From DATKQY01 sp035532475 (GTDB lineage Bacteria > Actinomycetota > Acidimicrobiia > Acidimicrobiales > Bog-793), in the NCBI GenBank assembly GCA_035532475.1, contig DATKQY010000053.1:1-64000 (forward strand): DNA of 64,000 bases, given 5' to 3'. The notes beneath the pieces were generated by a model. The model did not search any database, was not told the DNA's origin, and saw nothing but the letters and a program-made list of their open reading frames with translations. Below, in pieces: positions 1-6,755 of this stretch; positions within the stretch are counted from its first letter, which is position 1; each line of letters begins with the position of its first letter. Both the position numbers and the translations under genes were made by a program.

Positions 1-2
1 CG

Positions 3-311
3 AGCGGCAGCGGCTGCGTCGAGTGCCTCGCCGCGGGCAGCTGGTGGCTGCACCTGAGGCGCTGCGCCCGATGCGGCCACATCGGCTGCTGCGACTCCTC
101 GCCGGGCCAGCACGCCACGGCGCACGCGAAGAGCGCCGGCCACAACGTGATCCAGAGCTTCGAGCCGGGTGAGGGCTGGTTCTGGGACTACACGACCGAT
201 CAGCTCTTCGAGGGACCGACGCTCGCGGCACCAGAGCATCATCCGCTCGACCAGCCGGTGCCGGGCCCGGCGGGCGCCGTGCCGCCGGACTGGCAGCGCC
301 ACCTGCACTGA
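3..311 (+). CDS. UBP-type zinc-finger protein (5' truncated)
   Basis: The window opens inside this gene, so its N-terminus is missing. The visible 102 residues contain a CxxC pair, a second CxxC pair about a dozen residues later, then a GHIGCCD segment followed by three spaced histidines (QHATAHAKSAGH). This is the ligand pattern of the ZnF-UBP domain (PF02148). Small actinobacterial proteins of this type are common and uncharacterised; the fold binds zinc, and in eukaryotes the free C-terminus of ubiquitin, so a ubiquitin role should not be transferred. A tail of about 50 residues (GWFWDYTTDQLFEG onward) follows the finger. The stop codon TGA is also the first base triplet of the tandem array at 309. 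Confidence 0.8.
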   Translation, partial: SGSGCVECLAAGSWWLHLRRCARCGHIGCCDSSPGQHATAHAKSAGHNVIQSFEPGEGWFWDYTTDQLFEGPTLAAPEHHPLDQPVPGPAGAVPPDWQRHLH

Positions 312-480
312 GCGATCTGGCACTGAGCGATCTGGCACTGAGCGATCTGGCACTGAGCGATCTGGCACTGAGCGATGTGGGACTGGGCGATCTGGCACTG
401 AGCGATGTGGGACTGAGCGATCTGGCACTGAGCGATGTGGGACTGAGCGATCTGGCACTGAGCGATCTGGCACTGAGCGG
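309..480. repeat. 15-bp tandem repeat array starting on a stop codon
   Basis: Eleven complete copies plus a partial twelfth of a 15-bp unit, TGAGCGATCTGGCAC. Units 5, 7 and 9 are the variant TGAGCGATGTGGGAC, and unit 6 has TGGGCG instead of TGAGCG. The middle therefore shows a 30-bp higher period (variant plus canonical unit). The array starts exactly at the TGA stop of the zinc-finger gene and keeps that reading frame, so ten of the eleven full units (all but unit 6) supply another in-frame TGA. The copies are contiguous with no spacers, which excludes CRISPR. One other frame is open through the array and would encode TERSG repeats; I treat that as a by-product. Confidence 0.95.
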
Positions 481-545
481 TCGGCTCGCCCGGCGGGCGG
501 GGCCTCGGGCCTCGACGCGAGCGCGGCGCTAGCCGGGTCTGGGGC

Positions 546-2093
546 TCACCAGCTGCCGCGATGATCAGGGACGGCGGCCGTCAACGCGGTGGCAACGAGG
601 AGGAGGAGCGCCAGCATCCAGAACGCGTGCGCCTGGGCGAGACCGGGGTCCCGGCTCCTGGCGAGCACGGCGGTCACGATCGAAACGCAAAGGATCGAGC
701 CGGTCTGGCGGAAGGTGGCGCGCAGTCCCGAGATCGCGGCCACCCGGTCGGGCGCGAGCTTCAAGGTGGCATTGTTCGCGGCGGGCGCGACGCAGCCGAG
801 CCCGACGCCGGTGAACATCGAGAACAGGCCGAGCCACCAGTACGGGCTGAGCCCTCGCGGGGCGATCGAGAGCATCACCAGGCTGAGGGCGACAATGGTG
901 AAGCCGATCGCCATCGGCCGCCGGTAGCCGGTGCGTCGGAGCAGCATCGAGGCTGCGGCGGCGAAGATCGTCATCCCGACGGCCTGGGCGGAGAGCACCG
1001 TGCCGGCGCTCGAGATCGCGATGTGGTAGCGGTTCTCGGCGTAGAGCGGGATCAGCACGCCAAAGCCGAAGCCAGCACCGCCGAAGAGCACGTTCACGAC
1101 GTTCATTACCGCGAACCCTTTCCCCTTCAGCAAGACGAGCGGGATGATCGGCGCATCGCTCCGGCGGATGTGGCGGACGAAGACGAAGCCGAGCGCCAGT
1201 GCGGCGGCTGCGGGAAGGAGCACCGTAAGGCTGGCGACCGACGCGCTGACCTCTCCGAGCGTGGTGATCGAGAGCATCCCGGCGACGATCGTGCAGGCGA
1301 GGAGCGCGATGCCGGCGACGTCGAGGCGACCCGTGTCGTGCCGCTTCGCCGTGGGCACGAAACGCGCGATGAGCACGATCAGGACGATCCCGATCGGGAG
1401 GTTTACGAAGAAGATGCCGCGCCAGTCCCAGTACTGCGCGATCACGCCGCCGAAGATAGGACCGGCGACACCGCCGATCGGGAAGATGGAGGAGAACATC
1501 CCGAGCGCCCGGTCGCGCTCCTGTCCGAAGTGGTCGGCGACGATCCCGCTTGCCGAGGGCAGGAACCCGCCGCCGCCGAGCGACTGGACCAGCCGGAGGG
1601 GGATGAGCATGTAGATGCTGGTTGAAAATCCGCACGCGACCGATGCCGCCGTGAAGCAGGCGGCACAGATGAGGAAGAGCCTCTTGCGTCCGAACTGGTC
1701 GCTAATCCGTCCGGCGAGGGGGAGCATGATGATCTGGCCGAGGCTGTAGATGGTGATCGTCCATCCGAGCCAGTTGATACGGGCGTGCAAGGCACTCCCG
1801 ATCCTCGGCAGCGCGGTCGCGACGATCGTCGAGTCGACCGATGCCATGAAGAGCGCGATCGCGCAGATGAAAAAGATCAGGCGCCGGCGGGGGAGCGACT
1901 CCGGGCGCGCCGCCTCCGCGCCAGCTGCCGAGGGCGCGCCCCCCGGCCTGGCTGGCTGCACGAGGTGCGAGATGTCCGCGGGGGTGCCTTCGACGTGCTC
2001 CTCGGGCCCGTCCGCGTCCCAGGCCGAATCGAGCGATGGATCGGCGACGGGGATGACGTGGTCGGTTGCCTCGTCGCGCGGCGCCGTGGTCAC
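546..2093 (-). CDS. MFS drug exporter, DHA2 (EmrB/QacA) family
   Basis: A 515-residue proton-driven exporter predicted in the cytoplasmic membrane with 14 helices. The first about 70 residues are a hydrophilic, acidic and Pro/Gly-rich cytoplasmic extension not usual for the family. Helix 1 (FFICAIALFMASVDSTIVAT) carries the DHA2 signature D-S-T-I-V-A-T-A-L-P. Motif A, GRISDQFGRKRLF, lies in the loop between helices 2 and 3, and GPIFGG resembles antiporter motif C. The start is a GTG. An in-frame downstream start closer to helix 1 is possible. No regulator gene is adjacent, so the substrate cannot be guessed. It is one of three DHA2 exporters in this window (others at 16801 and 46781). Confidence 0.9.
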   Translation of the reverse strand: MTTAPRDEATDHVIPVADPSLDSAWDADGPEEHVEGTPADISHLVQPARPGGAPSAAGAEAARPESLPRRRLIFFICAIALFMASVDSTIVATALPRIGSALHARINWLGWTITIYSLGQIIMLPLAGRISDQFGRKRLFLICAACFTAASVACGFSTSIYMLIPLRLVQSLGGGGFLPSASGIVADHFGQERDRALGMFSSIFPIGGVAGPIFGGVIAQYWDWRGIFFVNLPIGIVLIVLIARFVPTAKRHDTGRLDVAGIALLACTIVAGMLSITTLGEVSASVASLTVLLPAAAALALGFVFVRHIRRSDAPIIPLVLLKGKGFAVMNVVNVLFGGAGFGFGVLIPLYAENRYHIAISSAGTVLSAQAVGMTIFAAAASMLLRRTGYRRPMAIGFTIVALSLVMLSIAPRGLSPYWWLGLFSMFTGVGLGCVAPAANNATLKLAPDRVAAISGLRATFRQTGSILCVSIVTAVLARSRDPGLAQAHAFWMLALLLLVATALTAAVPDHRGSW

Positions 2094-2441
2094 GTGTCTC
2101 GGTCCTGGCCAGGATCAGGCGACGCGCTCGTCTCAGGGCCGGAGCGTGCGGTCACTGACGTGCAACCTATCGAAGAAGCGCCATCTCTCGACAATTCGCC
2201 TCGATCCGGTCGTTGGGCGCCAGAACCTTGACGCACCACCGCCCGAGGTCGCTGGCCCAGGGGCTTCCGGGTGACGCGTGGACCGTCGTCCTCGCCGCTT
2301 CGCCCCGTGGGGTCGCTCCGGCGCGCCAGGCCACGAGCTCGGCCACCAGCAAGATATCTTATGCTATAGGATCAGCAACGCCAGCGGTGGTGCACGCAGC
2401 CGGGACGGCGCTTCCGCCGCCGCGACGACACCCGCTCGCCG
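2094..2441. other. Intergenic region without a supported gene
   Basis: No coding region is supported here. A 61-codon reverse-strand frame (2167-2352, TTG start) has no recognisable similarity. The one AT-rich patch, around 2350-2370, contains the palindrome AAGATATCTT followed by ATGCTATAGG. It stands out in this GC-rich sequence and could be a promoter or operator for the exporter gene, whose start lies about 260 bp downstream on the reverse strand. Confidence 0.4.
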
Positions 2442-2981
2442 TCAGCGCGGGGCGTCGCCCATGCGGAACTCGTGCGTCAGCTCGTCGAGCCGGCGCTTCA
2501 GGTCATCGTCGAGGACGAACTCGGCTGCGGCGAGGATGGCATCGAACTGCTCGGGCCGTCTCGCGCCGACGATCGGTGCGGTGACGGCGCGGTTGGACAG
2601 GACCCAGGCGACCGCGAGCGTCACGAGGCCCCCGCCGGCCTCCTCGGCGAGGGAACGGACCTGATCGACGGTCTCGAGCTCTCGGTCGTGCCAGTACCGG
2701 TTCTGGTCGGTTCGCGCGGCGTCGCCGAGGGTGAAACGGGTGTCTTCCGGGGATGGGGCGCTCGGGGGTGCTTGCCCGAGCGCAGATCGCCCGCGATCGG
2801 GTGGTAGGGGATGACGCCGAGCGGGTAGGCGTCCGAGGTGTCGATGAAGTCGATGCCCCCCTCGGCCGCCCGGTCGAGGGCCGCGACGGAGGTCGGTTCA
2901 TCGCACTGCAGGCCGAAGGTCATCGTGCCAAGGCAGAGCCTCGATACCGGAAGGCCCGTCCGTCCGAGGCGTGTGGTCCAT
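2442..2981 (-). pseudogene. Aldo/keto reductase remnant (internal deletion plus frameshifts)
   Basis: Reverse-strand reading gives aldo/keto reductase pieces in the correct order. The N-terminus LGRTGLPVSRLCLGTMTFG is followed by AAEGGIDFIDTSDAYPLG, then joins directly at about 2815-2820 to VIPYHPIAGDLRSGK, which normally lies some 130-150 residues later. The C-terminal part, PEDTRFTLGDAARTDQNRYW through VAWVLSNRAVTAPIVGARRP and DELTHEF, is in another frame, so a one-base shift lies near 2755-2765. A second shift separates the only plausible ATG (2981) from the N-terminal frame. The catalytic Tyr/Lys/His region is deleted, so the gene cannot make an active reductase. Confidence 0.85.
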
Positions 2982-3103
2982 CGCCTGAGGTAGCGCTTCG
3001 GACGAGTGCCGCCGAGACGTGAATGAGCGGCGCCTCTTGCCGGGATTGTGGCTGGTCGTCGCGAGTCGTTCGTGCTCGGGGCTAAGGCAAGCCCGATCGA
3101 GCC

Positions 3104-4615
3104 TCAGGGCCTCGGCTCGCTGGATGCTCCTGCCGGGCCCCCTGACCACGCCGGGACGTCGCACGGCAGGGAGATCACTGCTCGGCGGCCGAGCGCCGCC
3201 GCGATGAGCTGGGCCATCGCCTGGGCACCGGCGCCCCCGATCGGCATGTGCACCCCGTCGGACCCGAACCATCCGGGGTGCTCGTCGGCGAGGGTGTTGA
3301 CGTCGACCAGCCGTGCGACCGGGTACATCGGCACACCTCGCCTGAGCGTGGCGTTCACCGACTGCGCCCAGCTGTAGGAGGGCGGCAGATGGACGGTCAC
3401 GAAGACGACCCTCGAAGCGCCCGCCAGGACGCCCATCATGTGCTGGAACTGCTCGAGATCGACCGGCCCGTTCGTCCCGAGGTCGATGACGACGCTCGCG
3501 CCGAGCTCGCGGCCCGTCCTGAGCTGCTGTGCCAGCGCGACTCCGGCGTCCCACTGACGGCTCACCGCCGCCTCGACGGCGATCCCGGGGATGTCGGCCT
3601 GGAGGTCAGGCGCCGCGTCAAGCATCACGGAGTCCCCGATGGCCGTGACGCGTCCGGGAAGGAAGCCCTGCGCAGGCGACGCCAGCGGCGCAGGCTGCGT
3701 CGGCAGCAGCCAGTACCCGCCGCCGCCGGGCCGCGCCGCGATCGCGGTGACCGGGTTGAGGAGCACGGACGACGCCGCGGAGCCGTGGTAACGCGCTCCG
3801 CCGAAGCTGAACACGCCGCCGTCCGCCGACGCGAGCCAGTAACCCGTGCCGCCGCCGCTCGGCGCGATGCCGACGACGGGGGCGGCAAGTCGTTCACCGC
3901 TGGCGGAGCCGTAGCTGCGGGCGTCGCCGAAGGCGAGGACGGCACCGTCGGCGGTGACGAGCCAGTAGCCGCGACCGTCCCCGGTGGCAGCGATGCCGAC
4001 GACGGGGGCGGCAAGTCGCTCACCGCTGGCGGAGCCGTAGCTGGGGGCGTCACCGAAGGCGAGGACGGCACCGTCGGCGAGCGCCAACCAGTACCCCTGT
4101 CCGTCCGCCGCGGCCACGATCGCGACGACCGGGTGCGACCGTTCGGATCCCGACGCGGAGCCGTAGCTGCGCGCGTCACCGAACGCACGCACCCTGCCGT
4201 CCCGGGTCGCGAGCCAGTACCCGCGAGCATCGGGGGTTGCGGCGATCGAGGTGACAGGGCTGGCGCGTGCGATGCGGGCAGCCGAGCCGTACGAGCGAGC
4301 GTCACCGAAGGCGAGTACCGTGCCGTTTCCGGCCGCCACCCAGTAGCCGTTCCCCCCGGGAGCAACCGCCATGGCGACCACGCGGGCGTCGGGGTGCTGT
4401 TCGACCCGTGGCACGAGTGAGCGTGCGGCGCCGAACGCGATCGGCTCGCCAGGGCGGTCGGGGCCGCGCTCGACGTGGCGCGCCACGAGGCGACTCACCG
4501 GGCGTGCCGACCTCGAACCCGCTGCAGCCGTGCTCCAGGAGCCGACCAGGGCCAATGCTCCGGCGAGCGCCACAGTTCGCCGACGTCGCGAGCGACGGAC
4601 GCTCCGTTCCGCCAT
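3104..4615 (-). CDS. Secreted GYW-repeat protein with C-terminal SGNH hydrolase domain
   Basis: A 503-residue exported protein. An Arg-rich N-terminus and hydrophobic stretch (VALAGALALVGSW) form a signal peptide. Residues about 70-310 hold six copies of a 40-42-residue repeat with the core GYWL-x-DG-x-V-x-x-FGDA-x-SYGSA, probably one blade of a beta-propeller-like fold; such repeats are frequent in secreted acidimicrobial proteins. Residues about 320-500 are an SGNH/GDSL hydrolase: block I is IGDSVMLDA with Ser329, block III is IDLGTNG, and block V is FGSDGVH. This SGNH subtype resembles the extracytoplasmic domain of acyltransferases and peptidoglycan O-acetyl esterases. It lies 50 bp downstream of uppP on the same strand, suggesting a cell-envelope role. 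The start at 4615 puts the signal peptide at the N-terminus. Confidence 0.8.
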   Translation of the reverse strand: MAERSVRRSRRRRTVALAGALALVGSWSTAAAGSRSARPVSRLVARHVERGPDRPGEPIAFGAARSLVPRVEQHPDARVVAMAVAPGGNGYWVAAGNGTVLAFGDARSYGSAARIARASPVTSIAATPDARGYWLATRDGRVRAFGDARSYGSASGSERSHPVVAIVAAADGQGYWLALADGAVLAFGDAPSYGSASGERLAAPVVGIAATGDGRGYWLVTADGAVLAFGDARSYGSASGERLAAPVVGIAPSGGGTGYWLASADGGVFSFGGARYHGSAASSVLLNPVTAIAARPGGGGYWLLPTQPAPLASPAQGFLPGRVTAIGDSVMLDAAPDLQADIPGIAVEAAVSRQWDAGVALAQQLRTGRELGASVVIDLGTNGPVDLEQFQHMMGVLAGASRVVFVTVHLPPSYSWAQSVNATLRRGVPMYPVARLVDVNTLADEHPGWFGSDGVHMPIGGAGAQAMAQLIAAALGRRAVISLPCDVPAWSGGPAGASSEPRP

Positions 4616-4665
4616 CTTGTGCACTCTAGGCGAGCTGCCGAGCCCGCTACCCCCGCAGCTGCCTG

Positions 4666-5659
4666 CTAGAGCCCGAAGCGCAGCAGGCATGCGACGCCGA
4701 ACAGCAGGCAGTAGGCGGCCATCGGCAGGAGCGAGCGCGTCCGGAAGTAGCGGGTCAGGAACCACACCGAGGCGAAGGCGACGATGAAGGCGGCGCCGCT
4801 GCCCGCCAGGATCTGCGGACGGATCCCCTGACCGAGGCGCCCGGTGAGGTCGGGCAGTTTGAGCAGGCCTGCGGCGAAGATCGGTGGGGCCGAGAGGAGA
4901 AAGGCGAATCGGACGGCGTCCTCCCGTGACAACCCGCGCCAGAGCCCTGCCACCATGCAGATGCCGTCCCGGCTGATGCCGGCGCAGAGGGGCCGCCGTT
5001 TGGGCGATGCCGATGCCGAGGGCGTCGGCGATGCTGAGACCGGCGGGTCCCGAAGCGACTCGCCCTCCAGTTTCCGCCATGCCCGGTGCCTTTCGGCCGG
5101 CACCCCGGTCGCCGGCGGGGTCGGGCGTACCGGCCGGCTGGTGCGCGGCGCCGACCGCCACCAGGCGGGCGCGCGGCGCACTGCCGACAGACGCCTGCCG
5201 CCGTCGGTCGGCCAGGGCCGCCGCTTGGCCGACGGCGAGCAGGATGCCATTCGCCGTGAGGAACGCCGCCGCGGCCGTCGGCTTGGCGAAGAGCACCCGC
5301 AACGGATGCTCCAAGGCGAGGCCGAGGAGCCCGACGGGGGCGGATGCGACGAGGATCAGCCAGGCGAGACGCTGGTCGTCGGTGTCGATGCGCCGGTGGA
5401 TGACGCTCACCCACAAGCCCCGGACGAGGCGGACCCACTCCCTCCAGAAGAACAGGATCAGGGCGGTGGCGGTCGCAACGTGCAGCCCCACGACGAACGC
5501 GAGGTACGGGGACTCAGGCGAAGCCTCCTGGGCGACGAGCTTTGCCCAGGAGCCTCCGATGAGCGCAGGGACGAGGACCGTGTGGCCGAGGCTGGAGACC
5601 GGAAACAGCTCGGTCACTCCCTGGACGATCCCGATGACGATGGCCTGGAGGAACGTCAA
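4666..5659 (-). pseudogene. uppP: Undecaprenyl-diphosphatase gene with a +1 frameshift
   Basis: UppP (BacA) dephosphorylates undecaprenyl diphosphate to recycle the lipid carrier of peptidoglycan synthesis. The first part (5659 to about 4993) contains the signature GIVQGVTELFPVSSLGH and several membrane helices. The second part (about 4992 to 4666) contains the other signature, AGISRDG, followed by LWRGLSREDAVRFAFLLSAP and the last helices. They are in different frames. Removing one G from the GGGG run at 4989-4992 (CCCC on the coding strand) restores a continuous protein of about 330 residues ending in LRFGL. The TTG start overlaps the stop of the upstream gene. The break may be a true mutation or a homopolymer sequencing error; every catalytic motif is otherwise intact. 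Confidence 0.82.
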
Positions 5660-6219
5660 TTCCAGCGCCCCGCGGAGGGTGGTCGAGCCCGCTCGGGCGT
5701 GACACCGACGCGCCCGACCGTCCCGGGGCGACCGCCCGTGGCGTCTGCACTTCCGCGCGTGGCGCGTCGGACTCCGGCCTCGGTGCGCGCCGTCCCAGGC
5801 GCAGTGGGCGTGCCGGCGCGCCGTGGCTCGACGACGCAGGCCGCGACCGGGGGAGCACCACGTTGCTGCTGCCGGGCGCCCGGTTCCCCGAGCCGTCCCA
5901 ACCGCCCGACGCCGGCGACCAGCAACGCGAGGGCGCCTGTGGCGCCCCAGATGCCGGCAATCGTCGCGGCGACCTCGCCGCCGTCGCCCCGGGCGTCGAC
6001 ACCGGTCCTCAGCAACGTCGCGCTCACCGCACCGAGAAGCGCCGCGCCGGCGAGACAGAGGACCGTCAGTCGGAGCGCCGTCCGCGGGTCGAAGCGCTGC
6101 TCACGAGCCCGCTGCTCCGGTCGCCGCAGCACCGAGCCGCCGCCGCGCCGCGACGGGCCGGTGGCGAGGATGTCATCGCCGCGCCGCTCGGCTCCGCCAG
6201 CGGTGATGTCCCTGCGCAC
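5656..6219 (-). CDS. Small two-helix membrane protein upstream of uppP
   Basis: A 187-residue protein of unknown function. Two predicted membrane helices are visible (LTVLCLAGAALLGAVSATLL and IAGIWGATGALALLVAGV), with an Arg-rich N-terminus and a Pro/Arg/Gly-rich C-terminal tail. Its TGA stop overlaps the TTG start of uppP (AATTGACG), the arrangement of translationally coupled genes, which is the main argument that it is real and works with the envelope enzymes downstream. The same frame stays open for a further 188 codons upstream, but that stretch is low-complexity and Arg-rich. I chose the GTG at 6219 just before the first ordered segment, so the exact start is uncertain. Confidence 0.5.
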   Translation of the reverse strand: MRRDITAGGAERRGDDILATGPSRRGGGSVLRRPEQRAREQRFDPRTALRLTVLCLAGAALLGAVSATLLRTGVDARGDGGEVAATIAGIWGATGALALLVAGVGRLGRLGEPGARQQQRGAPPVAACVVEPRRAGTPTAPGTARTEAGVRRATRGSADATGGRPGTVGRVGVTPERARPPSAGRWN

Positions 6220-6755
6220 CGACGAGGTGGCCCGCGACAGGGCAGCGTTTCGATGGTGCCCGTCAGGACAGGCGCCGGGGTGCACTCCCGCGTCGAACCC
6301 GTCGGAGGCCCGGGCGGCGGTGTCGCCACCCCCACGGTCCCTGGAGCACGCTGGCTCTGATCCCTTCGGGGAGCCCGACTCGCTGGGTCGTCCGCGTGTC
6401 ACCACAGGGAGCACCTCCTCGAGCTTGGAGGCGCGCCGGCGCCGGAGCGGTCGTGCGCGCCCCAGCCGGATCGGCACGGGGACTCGTCGAGCCCGGCCAC
6501 GGACTCTACGGGCGGAAGATGCATGGACTGCGACCGGAGCGCGATCGCGAGGTGAACTCTCGCGTCGCCGTGGCATCGGGCTTCGCCGTCCGCAGGCGTC
6601 CGCCGATCGGCGCCCGCAGGAGAAGTGCGTCCCGTGCACGAGCCGACCCCGCTGCAGCGCGGCCATCGTACCAGCAGGCGTGCCGACGTACGATCTGGCG
6701 CAGGGCTGGCGCGTCGCGCCGGTCGGCGGGGAATCGGCTGGCGGGGCGAGCGCGT
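6220..6755. other. Divergent intergenic region
   Basis: About 535 bp between the reverse-strand envelope operon and the forward FUSC gene. Frames run open through it in both directions, but their translations are Arg/Pro/Ala-rich with no recognisable domain, so I assign no gene. Promoters for both flanking transcripts should lie here; I see no convincing -35/-10 pair. Confidence 0.4.

Noticed and set aside
309..480. CRISPR array or iteron origin
   Set aside because: Units are contiguous 15-mers without spacers, next to no cas or replication gene, and start on a stop codon.
169..564. Protein with TERSG pentapeptide repeats
   Set aside because: It exists only because the 15-bp array is open in that frame; the flanks are Arg/Ser-rich and the zinc-finger gene occupies the same DNA.
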